Source: SAR86 cluster bacterium SAR86E
GTDB lineage: Bacteria > Pseudomonadota > Gammaproteobacteria > Magnimaribacterales > D2472
Reading direction: 5' to 3'
DNA: 64,000 bases
Assembly: GCA_000307935.1 (NCBI GenBank)
Contig: AMWX01000012.1
Location: 282,915-346,914, forward strand
The notes below the pieces were generated by a model. The model had not been told where the DNA came from and made no database searches. It saw nothing but the letters and a program-made list of their open reading frames with translations. The translations under genes were made by a program, and so were the position numbers. Position 1 is the first letter of the stretch, and every line of letters starts with the position of its first letter. Of the stretch, positions 36,944-45,217 are shown piece after piece.

Positions 36944-37603
36944 GACCGATTCATAAATTGAGTCCATTATTTCTTTTGAATCTTTAGTTAGATATGGGTA
37001 CAGAACTTTTATAAGTAAATTAATTCCTTTTTTTTGGAGGAGATGGTCTGAATCCTCGGGGTATTTTTTTCTTGAGTAATCTAACCAGTGTTTGCCAATT
37101 ATTAAAACTAATTCACCTATTTCATCTAAATCATTACTATCGACTTCAATAATTTTTATTTCTACAGAATATTTAAGAACATCTTCAATTAGTTCATCTA
37201 GTAGACCGTTTGTTTTTTTTATAAGGTCTGCGAGTTTCTTGTCATCTTTTTCATATGAGTCAAAAGAGTCTCTAAAGATATATCTAAAATCCCATACAAA
37301 TCCGTAAATACTCAAAAGTTTTTGAATAACAATCTTTTTATCGCCAACTTTTAGATTTTCTATATTGGTTTCAAATGATGATTGAAATAGTTTTATGTGC
37401 TCAACCAGTAAGTCTTTTTTTGATTTAAAGTGATACCACAGAGAACCCTCTAAAACATCAGATGATTTTGCTATGTTTGCAGTTGTTGTTTGATTAAAAG
37501 TTTGTTCGTTAAATAGTAATAAACTTTCTTGCAGGATTTTACCTTTAGTCTTCTTGGAAAATAGACCTATAGTTTTTTCAGTAAGGTTGATCATCAAGTC
37601 CAT
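36941..37603 (-). CDS. TetR family regulator in the tRNA-Phe island
   Basis: A 220-residue TetR-type protein. The HTH region (about residues 20-66) reads ILQESLLLFNEQTFNQTTTANIAKSSDVLEGSLWYHFKSKKDLL in sequence overlap, with the W-Y-H-F-x-S-K recognition-helix end. The ligand domain is unassigned. It is the second gene after the desaturase (3 bp gap) and presumably controls that operon through the duplicated operator at 38468-38507. The gene looks AT-richer than the core genes around it. Met4 is an alternative start. Confidence 0.85.
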   Translation of the reverse strand: MDLMINLTEKTIGLFSKKTKGKILQESLLLFNEQTFNQTTTANIAKSSDVLEGSLWYHFKSKKDLLVEHIKLFQSSFETNIENLKVGDKKIVIQKLLSIYGFVWDFRYIFRDSFDSYEKDDKKLADLIKKTNGLLDELIEDVLKYSVEIKIIEVDSNDLDEIGELVLIIGKHWLDYSRKKYPEDSDHLLQKKGINLLIKVLYPYLTKDSKEIMDSIYESV

Positions 37604-37606
37604 AGT

Positions 37607-38455
37607 TTACCTAATAATATTTTTAATAGGTTTATGGTCAAATATTCTTACAATAGGTGTTTTTTTGATTCTCATGCTTGGTTCTATTTTTTCAAATACC
37701 TTTCTATAGTTATAAAAGGGGACTCTTGGAAATAAATGATGAATAGCATGTAAATTTTGTTTGAATATAAAATTCTCAAACCATTGAATTGGAAATAATT
37801 GAATATTTGTATCCTTCCACCTTTCCGAATTTTTATATGGTTTATGTGGTAAATAACTCAGAAGATAAATAGTTAGAAAAGCACCACTAAACCATCCAAG
37901 AAATATTACAGGAATACTAGTAAATCCTGCATAGACAACAAAAGAGATTCTCCAACCTATGCTTAGCATAATTTCTGCTCTGGTATAACTATTCATTACA
38001 AATGTATTTTGTGTTTTGATAACTTGAATTGTTGATTTATAAAAATCTTTAGGAGACCTAAAAAGATTTTTAATATGAACATCAGGATCATCATCCTTAT
38101 TTGTATTTTTATGATGAGTAAAGTGTTCTTTTTGATGAGAGGTAAAGGGTATAGCAATTATTGGCGCCATCGTGTAACCGATTAATTTATCTAACCATTT
38201 TAGTTTTGAGTTATTCCCTCCAATATTTCCATGGACTGCTTCATGCATAGGAATATAGGACGCAAATGTTAAACCCATAAGAAAAAATATAGTCATAAGA
38301 GGCGGCAGAAATTTGTTTGCAAATAAAAACAAAACAGTTGGATAAATTAACACTACTAATAACGCTAAAATGATTGTTGTTATAGCAATCTTGCCTGAAT
38401 ATTTTTTAGAAATTGCAAGCGCATTTTTATCTAATTTTTTGTGAAAATTTTCCAT
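37607..38455 (-). CDS. membrane fatty-acid desaturase/hydroxylase family protein
   Basis: A 282-residue di-iron membrane enzyme. Three histidine boxes are present: HEAVH (MHEAVHGN), HFTHH (QKEHFTHHKN) and HAIHH (NLHAIHHLFP). Four or so hydrophobic helices surround them. Substrate could be a fatty acyl chain or, as in the related carotenoid ketolase/hydroxylase group, a carotenoid. I use the ATG at 38455, preceded by AGGAT at good spacing, instead of an in-frame TTG at 38461. It heads a two-gene operon with the TetR gene inside the tRNA-Phe island. Confidence 0.87.
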   Translation of the reverse strand: MENFHKKLDKNALAISKKYSGKIAITTIILALLVVLIYPTVLFLFANKFLPPLMTIFFLMGLTFASYIPMHEAVHGNIGGNNSKLKWLDKLIGYTMAPIIAIPFTSHQKEHFTHHKNTNKDDDPDVHIKNLFRSPKDFYKSTIQVIKTQNTFVMNSYTRAEIMLSIGWRISFVVYAGFTSIPVIFLGWFSGAFLTIYLLSYLPHKPYKNSERWKDTNIQLFPIQWFENFIFKQNLHAIHHLFPRVPFYNYRKVFEKIEPSMRIKKTPIVRIFDHKPIKNIIR

Positions 38456-38467
38456 AATCAATCCTAA

Positions 38468-38507
38468 TTTGGGTATTTACCCAGTATTATTTGGGTAATC
38501 ACCCAAT
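38468..38507. promoter_or_regulatory. tandem operator upstream of the desaturase-tetR operon
   Basis: Two related palindromes start 22 bp apart: TTTGGGTATTTACCCA at 38468-38483 and TTTGGGTAATCACCCAA at 38490-38506. The GGGT/ACCC arms are shared and the centres are two helical turns apart. They lie right before the desaturase start, the expected place for autoregulation by the TetR protein encoded second in the operon. Confidence 0.72.
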
Positions 38508-38556
38508 ATGTCAAGGCGAATTTCAACAAGTATTTAAATAAAAATTTATATTTATT

Positions 38557-38590
38557 TGCACATATTCGAAGGTGTGCACGACTGTGCACA
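38557..38590. repeat. TGCAC-type short repeats near the island's tRNA end
   Basis: TGCACATA occurs at 38558-38565, and GTGCAC recurs at 38574-38579 and 38584-38589, exactly 10 bp apart. They lie about 65-90 bp inside the tRNA-side repeat. The spacing does not fit the NtrC pattern seen at glnII. Recombinase arm sites or a promoter-region regulator site are possible. Confidence 0.4.
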
Positions 38591-38653
38591 AATGTTTCTA
38601 ACTGTGTTTAACTACTGAAATCGTCTGAAAGTATTGATTCTAATGGGTTTGAA

Positions 38654-38729
38654 TGGTGCCCAGAGGTGGAATCGAACCACCGACACAAGGATTTTCAGTC
38701 CTTTGCTCTACCGACTGAGCTATCTGGGC
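38654..38729 (-). tRNA. pheT: tRNA-Phe (GAA)
   Basis: A complete 76-nt tRNA read leftward, from GCCCAGATAGCTCAG at its 5' end to CTGGGCACCA, with encoded CCA. The D-loop GTCGGTAGAGC, anticodon stem-loop GGACTGAAAATCC (anticodon GAA at 38696-38694) and T-loop GTTCGATTCC are canonical, and acceptor strands GCCCAGA/TCTGGGC pair fully. Its 3' 46 nt are within the 49-bp repeat bounding the mini-island. The gene symbol follows common usage. Confidence 0.97.
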
Positions 38730-38744
38730 AATTAAGGAAAAAGA

Positions 38745-38750
38745 ATTATA
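38745..38750 (-). promoter_or_regulatory. candidate -10 element of tRNA-Phe
   Basis: On the minus strand this is TATAAT, 15 bp before the tRNA 5' end, so a start near 38737 would give a short leader. The -35 hexamer 17 bp further upstream is weak. The rest of the 113-bp gap to the next gene shows no other clear signal. Confidence 0.45.
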
Positions 38751-38842
38751 ACTGAACTGTGCTTGGTGGAGAATAGTTACTAGGAATATAAATATTAATG
38801 GATGTATTTCACAGATTTTTAAATTTACTCTAAACTAAATGC

Positions 38843-39730
38843 ATGGCAATCCAACATGTTAACCCGGACACAGATATAGATGTAATTCTAGATATCATTG
38901 AGCGTGATGCAGCGGTCGTCATTGATAATGTGATAAACAAAAAAGATCTTAATGATATTAAAAATGAGCTGAGCCCATATCTTAAAAATGATATCGAGGG
39001 TGATAATGAGTTTACTGGATTTCAAACCAAAAGAGTTGGAGCTCTTATGGCAAGATCGCCCAAGTGTCGTGAGTTAGCCCTTAATCCAACAATCAATGCT
39101 TTATCAGCAAAATTTTTAGAACCCCACTGTGATGGCTACCAACTCCATTTCACATCTGCAATTTCCATAGGGCCCAATGAGACACCTCAAATTCTTCATA
39201 GAGATCGAGGAGTATGGGGGGGATATGTTCCAAGAAAGATAGAAACACAATTTAGCACTGTGTGGGCCATAACAGATTTCACCAAAGAAAATGGTGCCAC
39301 TCAAGTTGTACCAGGTTCACACAAATGGGATAAGGAAAGAATGCCTCTTGATGAAGAAATTGAAAATGCTGAAATGAGAGCGGGTTCAGTATTTATCTAT
39401 ACTGGGTCTGTCATGCATGGAGGAGGAGCTAATCAAACATCAAAAAATAGGCTTGGTGTTTTTTTACACTATGCTCCAAATTGGCTAAGACAGGAAGAAA
39501 ATCAATACCTCTCATGCCCTCCCTCAATAGCGAAAGATCTTAAGCCAGAATTAAGAGATTTGATGGGTTACTCTCAAGGAGGCTATGTTCTTGGATTTTT
39601 CACAGATCCAACTGATACCGAAGGCAAATTTGAATCTGTTTCTCCAAAAAAATTATTTGGAGAAGATCATGATCAATATAGAATTCAAACTTCTGAAGAG
39701 CTAGTGAGCAGCTCCTCAAAAAAAAGTTAG
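38843..39730 (+). CDS. phytanoyl-CoA dioxygenase (PhyH) family protein
   Basis: A 295-residue Fe(II)/2-oxoglutarate-dependent oxygenase. Iron ligands are H-x-D in ILHRDRGVWGG and the distal His in VMHGGGANQ; the 2-oxoglutarate-binding Arg follows in KNRLGVFLHY. VVPGSHKWDKER is a family signature. Bacterial members hydroxylate many small substrates, so the substrate is open. It is followed after 10 bp by a prolyl aminopeptidase gene on the same strand. Confidence 0.9.
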   Translation: MAIQHVNPDTDIDVILDIIERDAAVVIDNVINKKDLNDIKNELSPYLKNDIEGDNEFTGFQTKRVGALMARSPKCRELALNPTINALSAKFLEPHCDGYQLHFTSAISIGPNETPQILHRDRGVWGGYVPRKIETQFSTVWAITDFTKENGATQVVPGSHKWDKERMPLDEEIENAEMRAGSVFIYTGSVMHGGGANQTSKNRLGVFLHYAPNWLRQEENQYLSCPPSIAKDLKPELRDLMGYSQGGYVLGFFTDPTDTEGKFESVSPKKLFGEDHDQYRIQTSEELVSSSSKKS

Positions 39731-39740
39731 GATAAATTTT

Positions 39741-40697
39741 TTGTCTGATTACCTTAAATTATTTCCACCAATAGAACCCTATGAAACAAATTTTATATCT
39801 GTTGATGGTCATGAAATTTATTTTGAACAATGCGGTAACCCTGAAGGAAAGCCTGCGGTCTTTCTTCATGGAGGCCCTGGGGGTGGTGGCAGCACATCTG
39901 TAAGACGGTTCTTTGATCCAGATATTTATCGCATTATTGTTTTTGATCAGAGGGGTTGCGGCAGAAGCAAGCCACATGCATGTTTAGAAAAGAACACAAC
40001 TTGGGACTTGGTTTCTGATATCGAATTAATTCGTGAAAGGCTGCAAATTAAACAGTGGCTTGTTTTTGGAGGTTCATGGGGAAGTACTTTAGCTTTGGCA
40101 TATGCTCAATCTCATCCTGATGCTGTCAGTGAAATGATCCTTCGCGGAATTTTTATGTTAAGAAAAAAGGAATTGGATTGGTTTTATCAGGATGGGGCTA
40201 GCAATATATTTCCTGATGCCTGGGAAAAATTTATTGAGCCGATAGAAAAATCCAAAAGAGATGACTTGATATCAGCCTATTATGAGATATTCAATGGCAA
40301 AGATGAGGAGAAAAAGATAGAGGCAGCAATAGCTTGGTCTAGATGGGAAGGCTCTACTGTAAATTTGAGCTATAACCCTGAGATGGTTGATAGTTTTTCT
40401 GAACCAGAGTTTGCTCTTGCATTTGCGTTAATTGAAAATCATTATTTTATCAACAAAGGTTTTCTATCCCATGAGCAACAGCTGATTGATAATATTAATA
40501 TTATTAGAAATATCCCTGCTACTATTATTCAAGGTCGATATGATGTTTGCACACCCATATCAACTGCTTGGGAACTTCATAAAAATTGGCCAGAAGCAGA
40601 GTTAATTATCACTCCTTTTTCAGGGCACAGTGCATTTGAAAAAGAAATTACACATGAGCTAATTTTAGCAACCAATAAGTTTGCTAGTATTAGCTAG
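39741..40697 (+). CDS. pip: prolyl aminopeptidase
   Basis: Releases N-terminal proline from peptides. The 318-residue alpha/beta hydrolase has the HGGPGGGG oxyanion region, DQRGCGRSKPHA, the nucleophile Ser112 in GGSWGSTLAL and the catalytic His in FSGHSAFEKE. WSRWEGSTVNLSYNP matches the proline-specific cap. It starts with TTG at 39741; no nearby ATG is available. It converges on the flavin monooxygenase gene. Confidence 0.93.
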   Translation: MSDYLKLFPPIEPYETNFISVDGHEIYFEQCGNPEGKPAVFLHGGPGGGGSTSVRRFFDPDIYRIIVFDQRGCGRSKPHACLEKNTTWDLVSDIELIRERLQIKQWLVFGGSWGSTLALAYAQSHPDAVSEMILRGIFMLRKKELDWFYQDGASNIFPDAWEKFIEPIEKSKRDDLISAYYEIFNGKDEEKKIEAAIAWSRWEGSTVNLSYNPEMVDSFSEPEFALAFALIENHYFINKGFLSHEQQLIDNINIIRNIPATIIQGRYDVCTPISTAWELHKNWPEAELIITPFSGHSAFEKEITHELILATNKFASIS

Positions 40698-40722
40698 AAA
40701 TTAAATGTAAAACTTCCCAGCC

Positions 40723-41871
40723 TCAAGTAGATAGATGATTCTTTGTTTCAGCATGAGCATCATAATCATGAATTCTTTTTAAATCATTTCCTGGAAGATT
40801 TGTATATTTCATTACAGCATTTCTGGCCGCAACGAGTAGAGAACTTTTAATATGATAGATTTTGCCTTGCATCATTGAGAGCCTTTGTATTTTTTTTGTT
40901 CGTTTACTTCTTACAAAATCATAAACTTTTTGCGCGTCTGATAAATTAAGAATCTTTGCCTTGCAAGCCATTGCAAATGAATATGAATCTTCAATTGCCA
41001 TGCACGCTCCTTGCCCCAAGAATGGCACCATTGGATGTGCAGCATCACCAACTAAAGTAATATTATGAGTAATCATAGATTTTAGTGGCGGCCGAATATA
41101 AATACCCCACTTGTATAAAGGCAATGAACCTTCAAGTTCTGGAAAAATGCTTGAATCATAATTAGAGAAATCATCAAACAGATCAGCAGGAGAGCCCTCT
41201 TCTCTCCAAGATTCCTTAAACTTATAGTTTTCTTTTCTAACTGCTACAAAACTAACATCTTTATTATTATTGACAGGATAATTAACAATATGTCCTCCAG
41301 GACCAAGCGCAAAATGAATTTCTTGGAGGTCTGACTTGCCTATTCCCCTCCATGCACTGTAGCCACTATATTTTGGTTTTTGATTTAATGTAAAGAAGGT
41401 GTCTCGGATTACAGATTTGATTCCATCACATGCAACCAGATGTTTAAAAATATGCTTTTCTTTATTTTTAAATGTTGCTTCGCATTTTATAGAATCAAAG
41501 CTTTCAAGAGAATAATCATGAAAAATCTTTCCACTCAAACTTACATATCTTGCATGCAACAGTGACATTAGAGTTTGTCGTCGTGTTGTTAAAACCTCAG
41601 GAGTAGCAAACGAACAAATTTGTTTCTGGGGACCTTGAATCGAGGCCTTGTTGTGAACAAATGACTGATTTTTTAGGTCAGCATAAATATCTAACCTATC
41701 TAAAAGGCGCAATGCATTAACAGAAAGACTGATTGCAGCACCATGAGATGTCTCTTTTGGCATTCTTTCAAAAATAACTGCAGGGATGCCCTCTTTTAAT
41801 AGAGCGCAGCCAAGTGTTAGACCTGCTATCCCCCCGCCTATAATTCCAATGTGATCTGAATAGTCTGTCAT
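40723..41871 (-). CDS. FAD-dependent monooxygenase
   Basis: A 382-residue class A flavin monooxygenase. The N-terminal dinucleotide motif is IGIIGGGIAGLTLGCALL, the middle motif includes LVACDGIKSVIR, and GDAAHPMVPFLGQGACMAIEDS is the second FAD motif. It resembles salicylate or 3-hydroxybenzoate hydroxylases. An aromatic substrate would fit the nearby Rieske oxygenase. It lies 6 bp after the SDR gene at 41878-42702. Confidence 0.88.
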   Translation of the reverse strand: MTDYSDHIGIIGGGIAGLTLGCALLKEGIPAVIFERMPKETSHGAAISLSVNALRLLDRLDIYADLKNQSFVHNKASIQGPQKQICSFATPEVLTTRRQTLMSLLHARYVSLSGKIFHDYSLESFDSIKCEATFKNKEKHIFKHLVACDGIKSVIRDTFFTLNQKPKYSGYSAWRGIGKSDLQEIHFALGPGGHIVNYPVNNNKDVSFVAVRKENYKFKESWREEGSPADLFDDFSNYDSSIFPELEGSLPLYKWGIYIRPPLKSMITHNITLVGDAAHPMVPFLGQGACMAIEDSYSFAMACKAKILNLSDAQKVYDFVRSKRTKKIQRLSMMQGKIYHIKSSLLVAARNAVMKYTNLPGNDLKRIHDYDAHAETKNHLST

Positions 41872-41877
41872 ATAATT

Positions 41878-42702
41878 TTATCTATCTATCTTTCGCAATG
41901 CTCTTTCGTGTAAGAAGCCAATAAGATCAGGGAATCTTTGCGGAAATAATCTATGCAGTATATCGATAACCTTTGCATCTGCTCCAACTAACTGGCGTTT
42001 TCGATTTTTCAATATCCCATTAATAATAACTTTTGCTGCCTTTCCGGCAGATGTTTTTGCAATCTTATCAAATTGATCTGCCCTTTCATTGTGACGCTCC
42101 TGAGAATCATAGGCTCTTGAATTTCTGGCTATGTTAGTTTTTACTCCACCCGGATGAACTGAGGTAACATTAATTGAGGTACCTCTTAACTCTTGTTGAA
42201 GGGTTTGATTCAACGCTTTAACAGCATGCTTAGCGCAAGCATAAGGCCCATTAGTGGGGGTTGGAATAAAACCATTAACGCTTGATATATTAACAATGTG
42301 TGCATCGGGACGCTTTTTTAAATGTGGTAAAAAAGCCTTAGTACCATAAAGGACTCCATAAAAGACTATATTAAAAACCCAGTCAAAATCTTCATAAGTA
42401 ATATCTTCAATGTTTGCCACAGATGCAACACCAGCATTATTGATAATGCAGTCCACATACTGATGAGCTTTGATTGTATCTTCTGCCCAAGCATACACTT
42501 GCTCTCGATCGGCCACGTCAACTATCTTAGTAGTAACATTGACTTTATTTTGTATTAAATCTTTGGTCTCAATCAAACCATTTTCATCAATGTCTGAAAG
42601 AGAAAGGTGGCTGCCATAATTTGCAAATTGAATCGCAAGACTTCGACCTATACCTGATCCTGCGCCCGTAATGGCAATTACTTTTTCATTTAGGTTTTTC
42701 AT
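41878..42702 (-). CDS. short-chain dehydrogenase/reductase
   Basis: A 274-residue classical SDR. The cofactor motif is GAGSGIGRSLA, then NNAGVAS, the catalytic Ser in VNISSVNG and YACAKHAVK with Tyr and Lys. An aspartate after the second strand (LSDID) predicts NAD+ preference. It carries a ~35-residue basic C-terminal extension (LFPQRFPDLIGFLHERALRK), common in acyl- or steroid-linked SDRs. Probably co-transcribed with the flavin monooxygenase. Confidence 0.92.
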   Translation of the reverse strand: MKNLNEKVIAITGAGSGIGRSLAIQFANYGSHLSLSDIDENGLIETKDLIQNKVNVTTKIVDVADREQVYAWAEDTIKAHQYVDCIINNAGVASVANIEDITYEDFDWVFNIVFYGVLYGTKAFLPHLKKRPDAHIVNISSVNGFIPTPTNGPYACAKHAVKALNQTLQQELRGTSINVTSVHPGGVKTNIARNSRAYDSQERHNERADQFDKIAKTSAGKAAKVIINGILKNRKRQLVGADAKVIDILHRLFPQRFPDLIGFLHERALRKIDR

Positions 42703-42724
42703 AATAAGTTTTTAATTCAATTTC

Positions 42725-42765
42725 TTGACTTACAGCAACCTCTAAGCTGTATAGTGCTTTATACA
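42725..42765 (+). promoter_or_regulatory. promoter/operator region of the MDR gene
   Basis: A good -35 (TTGACT, 42725-42730) is followed by TGTATA at 42748-42753 (17-bp spacing) or TATAGT at 42750 (19 bp). TGTATA and its inverse TATACA at 42760-42765 form a 6-6-6 inverted repeat over the -10 region, a plausible repressor site. The ATG follows at 42796 with AGGAG upstream. Confidence 0.5.
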
Positions 42766-42795
42766 TATTACTATTGAATACCTTTAGGAGAACAA

Positions 42796-43911
42796 ATGAA
42801 TATAAATAAACAAATTACTTCAACAGTAACTGATCAAGGAAAACTTGAAATTGCAATTACCGAGTCAGAAAGGCCAGTGCCGGGAGACAATGAAGTATTA
42901 ATTGAAGTACAAGCCACCCCAATTAATCCTTCAGACCTAGGGCTATTACTTGGTCCAGGAGATATTAATACCCTTAAAGTCGAGGATTCAAAAATTACCA
43001 TGGATGTACCTGCAGCCTCTATGGGTGCAATGCAGCCAAGATTAAACATTCCAATGCCAGTTGGTAACGAAGGCTCTGGCGTAGTTATCGAAGCAGGCGC
43101 AAATGCACAAGAATTAATGGGTAAAGTTGTCAGTGTCGTTGGCGGTGGTATGTATTCTCAATATAGGTGTCTTCCAGCTGCAAGCTGCATTGTAATGAAC
43201 GAAGGCACTGAACCGAGAGATTGTGCATCAAGCTTTGTGAATCCCCTTACAGCTCTTGCTATGGTTGAAACTATGAAAATGGAGGGACACACAGCCCTTG
43301 TACATACTGCTGCAGCATCAAACTTAGGTCAAATGCTGGTCAAGATATGCGCAGATGATGGAGTACAGCTTGTAAATATTGTCCGTAAACAAGAACATGT
43401 TGAATTACTGAAGTCGATTGGCGCTGAGTTCATTTGCAACTCATCTGATGATGATTTTATGGATCAGTTAACTTTAGCAATCACAAAAACAAAAGCTACG
43501 CTTGGATTTGATGCAACTGGTGGCGGTGAGTTATCTGGACAAATACTTACTTGTATGGAGCTTGCGGCAAGAAAAAATGCAACAGAATATAGCCCCTATG
43601 GATCTTCAGAGCATAAGCAAGTTTATATCTATGGAGCGCTAAATGATTCGAGCGTCACACTCCCGAATGCTGTGAGAACTTTTGGTATGTATTGGGGTAT
43701 TGGAGGATTCTTGTTAACCCCGTTCCTTGGGAAAGTTGGATTTGAAAAAGTAGGTGAACTGCAGGCTAGAGTTGCCAATGAAATTAAAACTACATTTGCA
43801 AGTAGTTACACTCAGGAGGTATCTCTAAAAGAGGCCTTAACTCTTGAGTCCTTGATGGTATATGCAAAACAAGCTACCGGAGAGAAATTCCTTATCAACC
43901 CCAATGGTTAG
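42796..43911 (+). CDS. MDR-family NAD(P)-dependent oxidoreductase (quinone-oxidoreductase-like)
   Basis: A 371-residue medium-chain dehydrogenase. ATPINPSDLGLLLG is the typical start of the catalytic domain and NEGSGVVIEAG the G-H/N-E region. A-A-S-N-L-G-Q-M replaces the GxGxxG-type motif in the cofactor fold. Structural zinc cysteines are not evident, so it belongs with zinc-independent quinone oxidoreductase or enoyl reductase-like members. The substrate is unknown. A rho-independent terminator follows. Confidence 0.83.
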   Translation: MNINKQITSTVTDQGKLEIAITESERPVPGDNEVLIEVQATPINPSDLGLLLGPGDINTLKVEDSKITMDVPAASMGAMQPRLNIPMPVGNEGSGVVIEAGANAQELMGKVVSVVGGGMYSQYRCLPAASCIVMNEGTEPRDCASSFVNPLTALAMVETMKMEGHTALVHTAAASNLGQMLVKICADDGVQLVNIVRKQEHVELLKSIGAEFICNSSDDDFMDQLTLAITKTKATLGFDATGGGELSGQILTCMELAARKNATEYSPYGSSEHKQVYIYGALNDSSVTLPNAVRTFGMYWGIGGFLLTPFLGKVGFEKVGELQARVANEIKTTFASSYTQEVSLKEALTLESLMVYAKQATGEKFLINPNG

Positions 43912-43927
43912 ATAATTTTGTATAACA

Positions 43928-43959
43928 AAAAAGGGAGCTCAAGCCCCCTTTTTATTGAA
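43928..43959 (+). terminator. intrinsic terminator after the MDR gene
   Basis: An 11-nt stem (43928-43938 with 43943-43953, one A-C mismatch) with a GC-rich middle and a 4-nt loop is flanked by A- and T-runs. It may also terminate the leftward MAPEG transcript that converges here. Confidence 0.85.
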
Positions 43960-43970
43960 TTACAATTAAA

Positions 43971-44342
43971 TTAAATTAACGCCAATGCCATCATAACCAA
44001 GCAAACAACAGAACCAAGCCATACTGCCGTTCTAATTCTTGCAAAACCTGCAATGTATGTAACAACATGCCCAACTCTTAATATAAGCCACCAAAATGCT
44101 GGTCCAGTTACATCAATGTCTAGCTGCATAGATAGAAGAGCCAAAGCTAAGAATATTGGCAAGGTTTCTTGTAAATTTGTGTTTGCTCTCATTGCTCTGC
44201 CAGCCATGACAGTTAACTCATGAGGCATTGGTTCATCTCTATTTGAGCCGAGCCAAGGAAAATTTTTCATGTTAAAAGATGCAGGTAAAAGCCAGGTTTG
44301 AAGAAAAGCGAGTAATAAAGCAGCAATAATATAAGTCGTCAT
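43971..44342 (-). CDS. MAPEG family membrane protein
   Basis: A 123-residue integral membrane protein with four hydrophobic helices. The conserved stretch GRAMRANTNLQETLPIFLAL is the MAPEG signature (eicosanoid/glutathione metabolism family). RVGHVVTYIAG also fits. Bacterial members may have glutathione transferase or peroxidase activity; the role here is unknown. It lies 31 bp downstream of the PhzF-like gene. Confidence 0.88.
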   Translation of the reverse strand: MTTYIIAALLLAFLQTWLLPASFNMKNFPWLGSNRDEPMPHELTVMAGRAMRANTNLQETLPIFLALALLSMQLDIDVTGPAFWWLILRVGHVVTYIAGFARIRTAVWLGSVVCLVMMALALI

Positions 44343-44373
44343 AAATTCTCTCCGAAATTATTAAAATAACAGT

Positions 44374-45162
44374 TTAAATGATTGAGATGGCTCCTTCAAA
44401 GTAAATGACACTATCGCCAGAAATATAAACTCTATCATTAGCTAGTTTACAATTCAGTTTACCCCCTCGTTTGGAGAGTTGATGTGCTTGAAGCTGGTCC
44501 TTATCAAATTCATTAGCCCAATAAGGAGTTAACATAGTATGAGCTGATCCTGTAACTGGATCTTCTTCAATACCTGCTTCTGGGTAAAAACACCGCGAAA
44601 CAAAATCTACCTCATTACCCGGAGCAGATATTACAAGACCCCTAGCATTAATTTTTTTTAGGAGAGCAAGGCAAGGTTGCATATCTTCAATTTGTTTTTG
44701 ATTTTCAAAAACTGCTAAAAAATCATCCTTACCTCTGAGTAGTTTTAATGGCTCAATGTCTAATATTCTTATAAATAAAGGGTCTAAAGCGGTTAAGACT
44801 GGCTGATCAACAGGAAAATTAAGGCAAAGCCCATCGACACACTTTGTTACTTTTAAAGTCCCGCTTCTAGAATCAAAATTGATTTCTTCTCCAGCCAGGC
44901 TGGGGTAGTAATCAAACAGTATTCGAGCACTGGCTAGAGTAGCATGACCACAAAGGTCAACCTCAATTGATGGAGTAAACCATCTAATAGAAATTGGGCT
45001 TTCTTTGATACTTACAAAAGCTGTTTCAGATAAATTATTTTCTGATGCTATTGATTGCATGACATTATCTTCCAATGGCGATTCTAGAATGACAACCGCA
45101 GCAGGATTACCTGAGAATAATTTATCGGCAAAAGCATCAACTTGATACATTTTTAATTTCAT
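44374..45162 (-). CDS. PhzF family isomerase/epimerase-like protein
   Basis: A 262-residue protein of the PhzF/diaminopimelate-epimerase-like fold. The start MYQVDAFADKLFSGNPAAVV and the catalytic glutamate in NNLSETAFV are typical, followed by RWFTPSIEVDLCGHATLA and EDPVTGSAHT in the second half. The physiological reaction is unknown; a phenazine pathway is not suggested because no other phz gene is present. Confidence 0.92.
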   Translation of the reverse strand: MKLKMYQVDAFADKLFSGNPAAVVILESPLEDNVMQSIASENNLSETAFVSIKESPISIRWFTPSIEVDLCGHATLASARILFDYYPSLAGEEINFDSRSGTLKVTKCVDGLCLNFPVDQPVLTALDPLFIRILDIEPLKLLRGKDDFLAVFENQKQIEDMQPCLALLKKINARGLVISAPGNEVDFVSRCFYPEAGIEEDPVTGSAHTMLTPYWANEFDKDQLQAHQLSKRGGKLNCKLANDRVYISGDSVIYFEGAISII

Positions 45163-45217
45163 GAGGTTATTTTACCTATTGAAGCTTTCAAGGCTAGAAT
45201 GAATAAAAAGGACCAAC

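Larger units (their letters stand above)
36842..38699. mobile_element. putative 1.8-kb integrative mini-island at tRNA-Phe
   Basis: Identical 49-bp direct repeats at 36842-36890 and 38651-38699 bracket a segment with only a TetR gene, a desaturase gene and regulatory DNA. The right repeat is the 3' part of an intact tRNA-Phe gene; the left repeat is an orphan copy. This is the structure left when a tyrosine recombinase inserts an element at a tRNA anticodon region and the element restores the tRNA. No integrase or excisionase is present, so the island would be a remnant or depend on an enzyme encoded elsewhere. Confidence 0.65.

Noticed and set aside
38557..38590. NtrC site inside the island
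   Set aside because: The TGCAC/GTGCA half-sites are 12 or 4 nt apart, not 7, and no sigma-54 promoter follows.
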